Assembly: GCA_019425015.1 (NCBI GenBank)
Contig: JAHYYJ010000013.1
Location: 5,075 to 69,074, forward strand
Length of the DNA stretch: 64,000 nucleotides
Direction: 5' to 3'
DNA from: Collinsella sp.
Lineage (GTDB): Bacteria; Actinomycetota; Coriobacteriia; Coriobacteriales; Coriobacteriaceae
Of this stretch, positions 14,651-22,198 are shown piece by piece; position 1 is the stretch's first letter, and each line of letters begins with the position of its first letter. Below the pieces are notes generated by a model that worked only from the letters and a program-made list of their open reading frames with translations, did not search any database and was not told where the DNA came from. The position numbers and the translations under genes were made by a program.

Positions 14651-16873
14651 TTAGAGATGCAGCACGCGGTCGCGGATCTCCTCGGTTCGACCCTGGTTCC
14701 AGAATTGGGTACCGATGTAGCCGCACGTACGGCGAGCGACGTTCATCTTCTCCTGATCGCGGTTGCCGCAGTTGGGGCACTCCCACACCAGCTTGCCGTC
14801 ATCCTCGACAATCTTGATCTCGCCATCGTAGCCGCATACCTGGCAGTAGTCGCTCTTGGTGTTGAGCTCGGCGTACATGATGTTGTCGTAGATGTACTGC
14901 ATCACGCGGATGACAGCCTTGAGGTTGTCCTGCATGTTGGGAACCTCGACATAGGAGATGGCACCGCCCGGCGAAAGCTGCTGGAACATGCCCTCGAACT
15001 TGAGCTTGTCGAATGCGTCGATCTCCTCGGACACGTGGACGTGGTAGCTGTTGGTGATGTAGCCCTTGTCCGTCACGCCCGGGATAATGCCAAAACGACG
15101 CTGCAGGCACTTGGCGAACTTGTAGGTCGTCGACTCAAGCGGGGTACCGTACAGCGAGAAGTCAATATCGCTTTCGGCCTTCCACTCCGCGCACTTGTCG
15201 TTCATGCGCTGCATGACGGCCATGGCAAACGGCGTGCCCTCCTTCTCGGTGTGGCTGTGACCCGTCATGTACTTGACGCACTCATACAGACCGGCATAGC
15301 CCAGGCTGATGGTGGAATAGCCGCCCACGAGCAGCTTATCGATCGTCTCGCCCTTCTTCAGACGCGCCAGGGCACCGTACTGCCAAAGAATCGGCGCGGC
15401 ATCCGAAAGCGTGCCCATCAGGCGCTCATGACGGCACAGCAGGGCACGATGGCACAGCTCGAGGCGCTCGTCGAAGATCTTCCAGAACTTGTCCATGTCC
15501 TGATGCGAGCTCAGTGCGACATCAGGCAGGTTAATGGTCACAACACCCTGGTTAAAGCGGCCATAGTACTTAGGCTTGCTCGGGTCGTAGTTCAGTGCAT
15601 TGGCAACGTTATTAAAGCCGTTGCCCGAGCGGTCGGGCGTCAGGAAGCTGCGGCAGCCCATGCAGGTATAGCAATCGCCGTTGCCGGCGGTCTCGCCCTT
15701 AGACAGCTTGAGCTCGCGCATCTTCTTCTCGGAGATGTAGTCGGGCACCATGCGCTTGGCGGTGCACTTAGCGGCCAGCTGGGTCAGGTAGAAGTACGGG
15801 GAATTCTCGTGAACGTTATCGTCCTCGAGTACATAGATGAGCTTGGGGAATGCCGGGGTAATCCACACGCCGGCCTCGTTCTTAACGCCCTCGTAGCGCT
15901 GGCGAAGCGTCTCCTCCACGATCATGGCAAGGTCGTGCTTCTCCTGAGGCGTACGGGCCTCGTTAAGATACATAAAGACCGTCACGAACGGCGCCTGGCC
16001 GTTCGTGGTCATAAGCGTCACGACCTGATACTGGATCGTCTGGACGCCGCGACGAATCTCGTCACGCAGACGGTCCTCAACGACCTCGCGGACCTTTTCG
16101 GGAGATGCGGAAACGCCGAGCTCCTCGAGCTCGCGGGCGACCTCGCCGCGAATCTTTTGACGGCTCACCTCGACGAACGGGGCAAGATGGGTCAGCGAAA
16201 TCGACTGGCCGCCGTACTGGGAGGAAGCAACCTGGGCGATAATCTGCGTCGCGATGTTGCAGGCAGTCGAGAAGCTGTGCGGCTTCTCGATCAGCGTGCC
16301 CGAGATAACGGTGCCGTTCTGGAGCATGTCCTCCAGGTTCACCAGGTCGCAGTTATGCATGTGCTGGGCAAAGTAGTCGGAATCGTGGAAGTGGATCAGG
16401 CCCTCATTGTGGGCATCCACGATCTCCTGGGGCAGCAGCACACGCTGAGTCAGGTCCTTGGAAATCTCGCCGGCCATATAGTCACGCTGGACGGAATTGA
16501 CGGTCGGGTTCTTGTTAGAGTTCTCCTGCTTGACCTCTTCGTTATTGCACTCGATCAGCGACAAAATCTTGTCGTCGGTCGTGTTCTTCTGGCGCTTCAG
16601 GCTCTGAACATAGCGATAGATGATGTAGTGGCGAGCAACCTCGTAGCAGTCGAGACGCATGATCTCGTCCTCGACCAGATCCTGAATCTCCTCGACCGAC
16701 ACGGTGTGGCCCGCGTTCTCACATGCCTCGGCGACGTTTTGCGCCGCATAAACCACCTGGCGGTCGGTAAGACGAGAGCTCTCCTCGACCTCCAAGTTTG
16801 CGGCGCGGATGGCATTGACGATCTTATCGATGTCAAAGACAACCTCGGTGCCGCTGCGCTTGATGATCTTCAT
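14651..16873 (-). CDS. nrdD: Anaerobic ribonucleoside-triphosphate reductase
   Basis: 740 residues. An ATP-cone (about 1-90, starting MKIIKRSGTEVVFD) is followed by the catalytic barrel and a C-terminal zinc site (CQVCGYDG and CPNCGNRD) just before the glycyl-radical motif RRTCGYIG, radical Gly near residue 718. It reduces ribonucleotides to deoxyribonucleotides without oxygen, fitting a strict anaerobe. The ATG at 16873 is preferred to one at 16903 because AAAGAGG lies at good distance. A near-consensus NrdR box lies about 260 bases upstream. nrdG follows after palindrome A. Confidence 0.96.
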   Translation of the reverse strand: MKIIKRSGTEVVFDIDKIVNAIRAANLEVEESSRLTDRQVVYAAQNVAEACENAGHTVSVEEIQDLVEDEIMRLDCYEVARHYIIYRYVQSLKRQKNTTDDKILSLIECNNEEVKQENSNKNPTVNSVQRDYMAGEISKDLTQRVLLPQEIVDAHNEGLIHFHDSDYFAQHMHNCDLVNLEDMLQNGTVISGTLIEKPHSFSTACNIATQIIAQVASSQYGGQSISLTHLAPFVEVSRQKIRGEVARELEELGVSASPEKVREVVEDRLRDEIRRGVQTIQYQVVTLMTTNGQAPFVTVFMYLNEARTPQEKHDLAMIVEETLRQRYEGVKNEAGVWITPAFPKLIYVLEDDNVHENSPYFYLTQLAAKCTAKRMVPDYISEKKMRELKLSKGETAGNGDCYTCMGCRSFLTPDRSGNGFNNVANALNYDPSKPKYYGRFNQGVVTINLPDVALSSHQDMDKFWKIFDERLELCHRALLCRHERLMGTLSDAAPILWQYGALARLKKGETIDKLLVGGYSTISLGYAGLYECVKYMTGHSHTEKEGTPFAMAVMQRMNDKCAEWKAESDIDFSLYGTPLESTTYKFAKCLQRRFGIIPGVTDKGYITNSYHVHVSEEIDAFDKLKFEGMFQQLSPGGAISYVEVPNMQDNLKAVIRVMQYIYDNIMYAELNTKSDYCQVCGYDGEIKIVEDDGKLVWECPNCGNRDQEKMNVARRTCGYIGTQFWNQGRTEEIRDRVLHL

Positions 16874-17461
16874 CCTCTTGCCTCTTTCGCGTCGTAGCCT
16901 CATTGCGCTTCAGAGCCAAACGATGCCCGGCAGGGCTTGCCCCTGTCTTGCGGCGCCGTCGCGCAATCTGTGTTCTCGATAAACCATAAGTCCTCATGCG
17001 GACAATCCTCGCGGCCGATCAAGCGGCTCAAAGGCGTGTCCAAATGGGACGAATAAGGTCTTCGTTCTCTGTCCGCCATCTATCATACGACAAAGACGCA
17101 TCTGTATCCTGTATTCTTTTTTTAGTTCAAACACAACATATAGTGTTTCAGCAGGTCAAAGCAATTGGTCATTTTGCAGACGCATTAATTATGAGGGGTT
17201 CTTGGCAAGTCGGTAAAACGTTACCAACACGGCTACCTGCATGGCAGTTATAAAACCCCCTTAGTCAAGCCGCTGACAAATCCTACCAAAACCAAGCCGC
17301 TCACGCCAAAAGAATCCAAAAGATTATGCTTGACCAACATGTTGCGGTCATGATGGGCCAGGACACATGCAATCTGCCGGCACCCCTACGGGATGCGAAG
17401 ACCATCGCGTACGGACCTTGGATCAATATTTGATGACTTATTTGGCGGCGCGCTTGGTGGC
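16874..17461. other. Long upstream region of nrdD
   Basis: 588 bases without a supportable gene. It holds the NrdR box (17131-17146), a candidate -35 TTGAAC just inside it, a small GGTAA/TTACC hairpin near 17210 and otherwise featureless sequence. The nrdD leader would be over 200 bases; I recognised no riboswitch in it. Confidence 0.45.
17131..17146 (-). promoter_or_regulatory. NrdR box upstream of nrdD
   Basis: Minus strand ACACTATATGTTGTGT matches the NrdR consensus ACACWATATATWGTGT at 15 of 16 positions. It is followed immediately by TTGAAC, a candidate -35, so repressor binding would block the promoter. NrdR usually binds two boxes about 31 bases apart; I could not find a convincing second box. 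Confidence 0.7.
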
Positions 17462-17500
17462 AAAAAACAAAACAGCCCAGAGGACATAGCCTCTGAGCTG
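17462..17500 (-). terminator. Terminator of the tRNA-Gly/tRNA-Val unit
   Basis: Stem CAGC.CAGAGG / CCTCTG.GCTG (one mismatch) followed on the minus strand by TTTTGTTTTTT, just downstream of tRNA-Val. Confidence 0.85.
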
Positions 17501-17508
17501 CGAACATT

Positions 17509-17583
17509 TGGTGGGCGTTAGAAGATTTGAACTTCTGACCTCTTCCGTGTCAGGGAAGCGCTCTCCCCCTGAGCTAAACGCCC
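17509..17583 (-). tRNA. tRNA-Val(GAC)
   Basis: 75 bases including an encoded CCA. Acceptor GGGCGTT pairs with AACGCCC; the T loop reads GTTCAAATC; the anticodon loop CTGACAC gives GAC. It lies 3 bases after tRNA-Gly on the same transcript. Confidence 0.93.
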
Positions 17584-17586
17584 AAA

Positions 17587-17662
17587 TGGAGCGGACAACG
17601 GGGCTCGAACCCGCGACCCCAACCTTGGCAAGGTTGTGCTCTACCAACTGAGCCATGTCCGC
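17587..17662 (-). tRNA. tRNA-Gly(GCC), copy 1
   Basis: 76 bases including CCA. Acceptor GCGGACA / TGTCCGC, T loop GTTCGAG, anticodon loop TTGCCAA gives GCC. Sequence is identical to copies 2 and 3. Expressed from the promoter at 17675-17734. Confidence 0.95.
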
Positions 17663-17674
17663 CTGCGAGGATTT

Positions 17675-17734
17675 AATATACGGGATGATCGCCCCGAATG
17701 CAAGAACTATTTTCGAATAATTTGAAAATAGTTC
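17675..17734 (-). promoter_or_regulatory. tRNA-Gly/Val promoter with UP-like palindrome
   Basis: -10 TATATT (17680-17675), 17-base spacer, -35 TTGCAT (17703-17698), then directly upstream an A/T palindrome GAACTATTTTC ... GAAAATAGTTC (17704-17734). The ACT of the palindrome starts 2 bases from the -35 box, as in the other two tRNA promoters of the window. Confidence 0.75.
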
Positions 17735-17804
17735 GAGCCTCTGGAACGGATTGACCAATCAGGCGAAAAGAACTGATGGCACACTCCCCCGGCCACAACA
17801 GCGA

Positions 17805-17905
17805 GCGGGCTCCGGGTGCCCCAGGTTGCCGCGAAAGAGGAGGGAAGCGTACTTTATGTACGCGACCGACGATTGAGGGGCAAGATGGGGGCACCCGGAG
17901 CCCGC
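17805..17905. repeat. Nested palindrome B (family II)
   Basis: Outer arms of 18 bp are perfect (GCGGGCTCCGGGTGCCCC and complement). An inner hairpin GCGTAC-TTTAT-GTACGC is exactly concentric (both centred at 17855), and TTGCC/GGCAA extends the outer helix after a short internal loop. Read on the minus strand, its last 40 inner bases match palindrome E at about 35 of 40 positions, although their helices differ. It lies in the tRNA cluster. Confidence 0.75.
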
Positions 17906-17915
17906 GCAGCGTCAA

Positions 17916-17943
17916 CAAAAAACGCGGTTTGTTAGAACCGCGT
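17916..17943 (-). terminator. Terminator behind the tRNA-Gly remnant
   Basis: Stem ACGCGGTT / AACCGCGT, then six T on the minus strand. It lies 9 bases beyond the 3' end of the tRNA-Gly remnant, as expected for the terminator of a former tRNA gene there. Confidence 0.85.
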
Positions 17944-17951
17944 AAGATAGT

Positions 17952-17969
17952 TGGAGCGGACAACGGGGC
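17952..17969 (-). pseudogene. 3'-terminal remnant of a tRNA-Gly gene
   Basis: Eighteen bases identical to the 3' end of the neighbouring tRNA-Gly genes, including CCA, after which similarity stops inside the T arm. It keeps a terminator on its 3' side (17916-17943). Bases 17970-18099 carry unrelated GC-rich, hairpin-prone sequence. This is either the scar of an integrative element that used the tRNA 3' end as attachment site or a broken gene copy. Confidence 0.65.
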
Positions 17970-18099
17970 GTCCGCGTATCCGCTTCGCGGATCCGCACCG
18001 ACTTCGGCCGCCTGCCGGCGACCTCGCCAGCTCGCTACAAACGCTCCGCGTTTGCTTAACGCTCGCTCCCTCTCGGTTTCGAGCCCATGCGATGGTTAC

Positions 18100-18130
18100 G
18101 AAAAAGCCCGGCTACCGTGGTAGTCGGGCT
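18100..18130 (-). terminator. Terminator of tRNA-Gly copy 2
   Basis: Stem AGCCCG.CTACC / GGTAG.CGGGCT with a 2-base loop, followed on the minus strand by five T. Confidence 0.85.
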
Positions 18131-18138
18131 GCTGCGTT

Positions 18139-18214
18139 TGGAGCGGACAACGGGGCTCGAACCCGCGACCCCAACCTTGGCAAGGTTGTGCTCTACCAAC
18201 TGAGCCATGTCCGC
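18139..18214 (-). tRNA. tRNA-Gly(GCC), copy 2
   Basis: 76 bases with CCA, identical to copies 1 and 3, anticodon GCC. It has its own terminator at 18100-18130 and probably shares the promoter at 18453-18500 with tRNA-Cys and copy 3 through read-through. Confidence 0.95.
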
Positions 18215-18220
18215 ATATGT

Positions 18221-18246
18221 AAACAAAACGGGCGCCGGAGCGCCCG
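18221..18246 (-). terminator. Terminator of tRNA-Cys
   Basis: CGGGCGC-tccg-GCGCCCG stem followed on the minus strand by TTTTGTTT. Confidence 0.8.
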
Positions 18247-18255
18247 GATGTTGCC

Positions 18256-18329
18256 TGGAGGCGAAGCCCGGATTCGAACCGGGGGTAAAGGCTTTGCAGG
18301 CCTCTGCCTTACCACTTGGCCACTTCGCC
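18256..18329 (-). tRNA. tRNA-Cys(GCA)
   Basis: 74 bases including CCA. Acceptor GGCGAAG / CTTCGCC, T loop GTTCGAATC, anticodon loop CTGCAAA gives GCA. Confidence 0.94.
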
Positions 18330-18354
18330 GAAAAAGGACCGCTTGAGACGGTCC
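18330..18354 (-). terminator. Terminator between tRNA-Gly copy 3 and tRNA-Cys
   Basis: GGACCG / CGGTCC stem, then five T on the minus strand, ending at the tRNA-Cys 5' end. Read-through of this site is needed to express tRNA-Cys unless a promoter was missed. Confidence 0.8.
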
Positions 18355-18364
18355 GGAAATGCAA

Positions 18365-18440
18365 TGGAGCGGACAACGGGGCTCGAACCCGCGACCCCAA
18401 CCTTGGCAAGGTTGTGCTCTACCAACTGAGCCATGTCCGC
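18365..18440 (-). tRNA. tRNA-Gly(GCC), copy 3
   Basis: 76 bases with CCA, same sequence as copies 1 and 2. First gene behind the promoter at 18453-18500. Confidence 0.95.
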
Positions 18441-18452
18441 TTGCGGGTTATT

Positions 18453-18500
18453 AATTTACGCGAGTTACCCAAAAGACGCAAGTACTTTTTTCAAAAAAGT
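18453..18500 (-). promoter_or_regulatory. tRNA-Gly/Cys promoter with UP-like palindrome
   Basis: -10 TAAATT (18458-18453), 17-base spacer, -35 TTGCGT (18481-18476), 2 bases, then the palindrome ACTTTTTTCAAAAAAGT (18484-18500). On the promoter strand AAAAAAGTA next to the -35 fits the proximal UP-element consensus AAAAAARNR. Confidence 0.8.
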
Positions 18501-18545
18501 TGTTCGCCACATGCTCTTGGCAGATAAACATGCCAAAACGATTTA

Positions 18546-19292
18546 CTAGGCGCACGATTCCAACGTTCCGCTAAACAGCTTTACCATCCGAACGCGCGTA
18601 CCGGCACCATCAGTACGACGGGCAACCTCCACGTTGTCGACCAACATGCGCATGAGCTTGATTCCACGCCCGCGTTCCTCAGTCGTAACCGGTTCACTCG
18701 ACCCGTCGATCGAATAGCCCGCCCCACGGTCGACAACCTCAATCACGACACGATCGCCATAGGCCTGAACCGTCAGGATGCATCCGATACCACCCGCATG
18801 GTCATACGCGTTGCCCAGCGCCTCGCCCGATGCCAATGCGACGTCATAGCGCTCATCACGCCTCAGGGGAAGCGATTCGAGTAGCTCGGCAATACGATGA
18901 CGATAGTATGGAAGGTTCTCGATACCCTGGCGCACCTCGACACTCTTGCTCCAGCGAGGCAATTCCCCCACCGGAATGGCAGGAATCGACTCCCGAGCGA
19001 AGCCCGCAACATGGAGGATGTCGACAAGTCGGGCAATCTCCAAAAAGCGAATGACCTCATCGGAGGCGTTAACGAGCGAAAGCAGGCCCTCTCGCCTCAT
19101 GAGCTCTCTGGCGTGTGTAAGCAAAAACGCCAAACCCGTCGAGTCGATAAAGCCCACGGCCTGGCAATTGATGACGACGCGGCGCACGCCCCGGTCGATC
19201 AAATTATCCAACCGTCGGCGCAGCGCGGGCACCGAGGCGATGTCGACATCACCCGGTGGCGTCAAAACCGCTATGTCATTCCACTCATTCAT
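18546..19292 (-). CDS. STAS-HATPase fusion: anti-sigma antagonist joined to anti-sigma kinase
   Basis: About 248 residues in two domains. Residues ~5-105 are a STAS domain with FIDSTGLAFLL, whose Ser is the position phosphorylated in SpoIIAA/RsbV proteins. Residues ~140-245 are an RsbW/SpoIIAB-type ATPase: N-box EALGNAYDHA, DRGAG and GRGIKLMRM. These two partners are normally separate proteins. The stop is at 18546; the start is uncertain: ATG 19292 fits the domain start but has a distant ribosome site, and a GTG at 19331 is possible. It lies downstream of a PP2C phosphatase gene in the same direction. No sigma-factor gene is nearby. Confidence 0.85.
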   Translation of the reverse strand: MNEWNDIAVLTPPGDVDIASVPALRRRLDNLIDRGVRRVVINCQAVGFIDSTGLAFLLTHARELMRREGLLSLVNASDEVIRFLEIARLVDILHVAGFARESIPAIPVGELPRWSKSVEVRQGIENLPYYRHRIAELLESLPLRRDERYDVALASGEALGNAYDHAGGIGCILTVQAYGDRVVIEVVDRGAGYSIDGSSEPVTTEERGRGIKLMRMLVDNVEVARRTDGAGTRVRMVKLFSGTLESCA

Positions 19293-19373
19293 ACGACCAT
19301 GGTTCCCCAAAAGAGCTCGCTCGATGCACACATATCTACAACCGCGTAGGTTTCGCCCCTCAAGCGTCGCAGC

Positions 19374-21719
19374 CTACGATCGGCCCCGTAAAAACTCAAG
19401 GGACACCAACGCGATATCATCGTCCAGCGCCGACTCGGTAAAGCGGTCAAGCTCGCTCAAGACCTTACCGCAGATTCCCGATACGCCCTCACCCGAAACA
19501 GAGAGCAAAAGATCGCGAAGGCGTTGCTCGCCAAAGAAAGCACCAGAGCGATCGCGCGCTTCGATCGTTCCGTCGGTATACATAAAGAGCATGTCACCAG
19601 GAGCGAACGTAAAGACGCCCGTCTCGTACACCATGCTCTCAAAGGCACCGATCACGCCCGATTGACACCCAAGGAGCTCCACTTCTCCCCCGCAGGTCTC
19701 GCCGCCACCAAGCGGCGTCGACGACGGCCGAATGACCATAGTGGGAGGATGTCCCGCAGAGCAATAGGTAGCTCGGCCCGCTTTAAGATCGATCTTGGCG
19801 ATAAACGCCGTCACAAACGTCTCGACCCTCGAAAAGCCCATGAGCATACTATTGAGCGAGCGAGCCATGCGAGCAGGCCCCGCACCCTCCCAGGCATAGG
19901 CCGTCAGCGCCGTCTTGACGAGCGCCGACATCGACGCCGCCTCGATTCCCTTGCCGGACACATCTCCCAAAATCATAACGGCGCAATCGTCGGGAAGACG
20001 AACAAGCGTATAGAAGTCACCGCCGACCAGCGCCGAATTCGTTGCCGATAGGTACACCGAATCGGCGGCGATTCCCGGAACGTCACCAAGCGAATTTCTC
20101 ATGCCAATCTGGAGGGTCTGAGCGATATGGCGCTCCTCGCGCTTTTGAGATTCGCCCTCGTAGATCAGTTCAAAGTCATGCGCCAAGTGCACCAAGTAGT
20201 CATATTCAAGGTCATCAATCGGCTCTTGACTACCGTCACGAAGCAGAAGCGCGCGCGTCGTCGGGCCTTTCGCAACAGAAGCAGGAACGATCGCGTCGTT
20301 GCTGTGTTTGCCATCACCCTCAGAGCGCGGGCGCCCCGCCTCGATGCCGGTGTCGACGTAGAGACCCTGGCAAGGCAGACCATGCGCCCTAAGCCAGCCT
20401 CCCATAGGCATCGATTCGTCAACGCGAGTTATACGGACGTGTTTAAGATCCTCGGCACTCGTGCCGCCCAAAACAGACGCCTCAAAGCCATCAGAGCCAA
20501 CCCCCAAACGTGCCGCTGGCGCCGTCGTGGAAAAGAAAAGTTTCTCGGGATCGTCCGGCAAAGCAACGCGACTGCCGCCTTCAAAATCTATGACATAGGA
20601 GCCCAGACTGGCGTCATACTCAACAGGGCAAAAATGACAGTTGAGCATATTGCAAATCTCGGACGATATAGCCTGGGTAGCCGCGGCGGAATCGTCTAGA
20701 AAGGTAAACAACTCATCACGTAAGACATTGAGCGAGCGGCCAAGCTCGGCCGTGCGACGAGAGCGAAGGCTCGATGCCATGCCGACCAGCTGGATAGACA
20801 GGTAATCGCAAATGACCTCGAGTACATTAACGTCATAGGCGAGCGGTGCCTGAGGGCGCTTCCAACCAACTTCCAGCACGCCAAGGATCTGCGTACCGTA
20901 AAAAACGGGAAGACAGATCTCGCTGCGGTACGGAGGCATATCCTGCACGCGCAACAGGTGCTTAGAACGATTGTCCAGGTCCATGAACATACCGGAGGCA
21001 GCCCTATCACCCTCAAGGTCCTGTTGAATCGACAAGCGACAGGCACGCGACTCGCGAAGAACATACGTCGGAATGCCAGCGCCATACGGCAAAAACTCGG
21101 GCAGGTAGCTGTCGTGCAGCTCCTTGGAGACACCGCGAAGCTTAAAACCGCCGCTCTCAGAAAAATAGATAGCGGCACCCGAAGCATCGAGCGTTCCTAC
21201 AAGCTGGTTCAAAACGATATCTAACAAACTGGGCAGCTCATCGGAGCCCACCGTGCTCATAATGACCGACAATGTACCCGAGAGACGCTTATTCGCCACT
21301 CTAAGCTCCGAAAGCGCACGCTTGAGCTGACGGTCGTGCGAATACTGTTCTTCGATGCTATGGAGTGCCACCAGAACGCGCGGCGCACGGCGGCCAAAGA
21401 TTCGAGGCGGCGTAACCGAGCCGGCACAAACCAGGACGGGAATAAACGATCCGTCACTTAACTTGAGCATCAACTCGCTCTTTGTTCCATTGGTCTCAAA
21501 AGGAAGCCGATGCTCTGTCGCGCGTTCAAAAGCCGACGAGTACAAGAGGTCTTTAACGTCCCCGTTGATCACATCGGAACGCTCCTCGCACATCAAGTCG
21601 AGCAAGCGATTATTTACATGCAAAATGGTTCCGTCGAGCTCGCAGATAATGACAGCATCGCTCGTGATCTCGACCAATTGGGCAACGTCCGCCCACTCAT
21701 TGCGCTCAAGCGTTTCCAT
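19374..21719 (-). CDS. PAS-GAF-PP2C (SpoIIE/RsbU-type) serine phosphatase
   Basis: 781 residues. A PAS domain (about 10-125, SDAVIICELDGTILHVN), a GAF domain (about 155-315) and a second GAF-like segment (about 330-500) precede a PP2C/SpoIIE phosphatase (about 545-775). Metal residues are visible in GGDFYTLVRL, GDVSGKGIEAA, YTDGTIEARD and LDDDIALVSL. It would dephosphorylate a STAS antagonist in response to a signal bound by PAS/GAF, releasing a sigma factor. No membrane segment is visible. ATG 21719 follows GTGAGG. The downstream STAS-HATPase fusion is the likely partner. Confidence 0.9.
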   Translation of the reverse strand: METLERNEWADVAQLVEITSDAVIICELDGTILHVNNRLLDLMCEERSDVINGDVKDLLYSSAFERATEHRLPFETNGTKSELMLKLSDGSFIPVLVCAGSVTPPRIFGRRAPRVLVALHSIEEQYSHDRQLKRALSELRVANKRLSGTLSVIMSTVGSDELPSLLDIVLNQLVGTLDASGAAIYFSESGGFKLRGVSKELHDSYLPEFLPYGAGIPTYVLRESRACRLSIQQDLEGDRAASGMFMDLDNRSKHLLRVQDMPPYRSEICLPVFYGTQILGVLEVGWKRPQAPLAYDVNVLEVICDYLSIQLVGMASSLRSRRTAELGRSLNVLRDELFTFLDDSAAATQAISSEICNMLNCHFCPVEYDASLGSYVIDFEGGSRVALPDDPEKLFFSTTAPAARLGVGSDGFEASVLGGTSAEDLKHVRITRVDESMPMGGWLRAHGLPCQGLYVDTGIEAGRPRSEGDGKHSNDAIVPASVAKGPTTRALLLRDGSQEPIDDLEYDYLVHLAHDFELIYEGESQKREERHIAQTLQIGMRNSLGDVPGIAADSVYLSATNSALVGGDFYTLVRLPDDCAVMILGDVSGKGIEAASMSALVKTALTAYAWEGAGPARMARSLNSMLMGFSRVETFVTAFIAKIDLKAGRATYCSAGHPPTMVIRPSSTPLGGGETCGGEVELLGCQSGVIGAFESMVYETGVFTFAPGDMLFMYTDGTIEARDRSGAFFGEQRLRDLLLSVSGEGVSGICGKVLSELDRFTESALDDDIALVSLEFLRGRS

Positions 21720-21744
21720 CGTGAACCTCACCGTCTATCGGTAA

Positions 21745-21768
21745 CAAAAAAGCCTCCGAAGAGGCTTC
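21745..21768 (-). terminator. Terminator of tRNA-Leu
   Basis: AAGCCTC-TTCG-GAGGCTT hairpin with a TTCG tetraloop, then T-rich sequence on the minus strand. Confidence 0.88.
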
Positions 21769-21778
21769 TCAAATGCGA

Positions 21779-21868
21779 TGGTGTCGGAGGCGGGACTTGA
21801 ACCCGCATGACCAAAAAGCGGTCACTAGCACCTCAAGCTAGCGCGTCTGCCAATTCCGCCACTCCGAC
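21779..21868 (-). tRNA. tRNA-Leu(GAG)
   Basis: 90 bases including CCA, with a long variable arm as in class II tRNAs. Acceptor GTCGGAG / CTCCGAC, T loop GTTCAAGTC, anticodon loop TTGAGGT gives GAG. Confidence 0.93.
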
Positions 21869-21926
21869 ATGCTATGTTGTTGATTCGCGGTTCGCTTTGT
21901 TGAACCCGCGCGTTCAACGAGGAAGA

Positions 21927-21974
21927 TAATAACCTATGTTTCGAGAACTGCGCAAGCACTTTTTTGAAAAAAGT
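21927..21974 (-). promoter_or_regulatory. tRNA-Leu promoter with UP-like palindrome
   Basis: -35 TTGCGC (21955-21950), 17-base spacer, -10 TTATTA (21932-21927), and 2 bases upstream of the -35 the palindrome ACTTTTTTGAAAAAAGT (21958-21974), identical to that of the tRNA-Gly promoter except for the centre base. Confidence 0.78.
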
Positions 21975-22012
21975 TTACGAATTTGTAAATGCGCAGGTAG
22001 ACTGACCTGTTC

Positions 22013-22137
22013 GGGCAGGAATGAGGTTGCTTTCCAACGCGTCCTCGGGCATGCGGCATTATTTTGATCCGCGCTTCGCGCTACAAAATAATGCCGCCCC
22101 CTGCGGAATGCGTTGGAAAGCAACCTCATTCCTGCCC
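22013..22137. repeat. Nested palindrome C (family I)
   Basis: Outer arms of 28 bp are perfect (22013-22040 and 22110-22137). Inner arms of 14 bp (GCGGCATTATTTTG, 22053-22066, and its complement 22084-22097) are exactly concentric (both centred at 22075), with a further small CGCG hairpin in the loop. The two 12-base internal-loop strands, read on the minus strand, are nearly the same as in palindrome D (TCCGCAGG and GCATG.CCGAGGACG), though no helix sequence is shared. Confidence 0.8.
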
Positions 22138-22198
22138 TAGGGGCACGTACTCCAGGCACCGTTCTGAAACATGTTTTGAGGGCTGATGCAAATTTAGT

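Noticed and set aside
14651..16873. Aerobic or class II ribonucleotide reductase
   Set aside because: The C-terminal glycyl-radical motif, the zinc site and the adjacent activase define class III.
14639..16897. 750-codon plus-strand open frame opposite nrdD
   Set aside because: nrdD has every catalytic motif of its family; the opposite frame is a low-complexity Leu/Val/Ala/His shadow.
17301..17507. 68-codon minus-strand open frame between nrdD and tRNA-Val
   Set aside because: No ribosome site, overlaps the tRNA terminator, and shows no domain or typical composition.
17587..18440. Repeated ~76-base units at irregular spacing, which could suggest a CRISPR-like or tandem repeat
   Set aside because: The units are three identical tRNA-Gly genes that fold into cloverleaves; spacing is irregular and other tRNAs lie between.
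17776..18527. Several plus-strand open frames through the tRNA cluster
   Set aside because: They run through tRNA genes and terminators in antisense and consist of tRNA-derived text.
22013..22137. Insertion sequence with terminal inverted repeats
   Set aside because: Only about 125 bases, no transposase, and arms unlike those of the other palindromes. A non-autonomous structured element remains possible and is reported as such.
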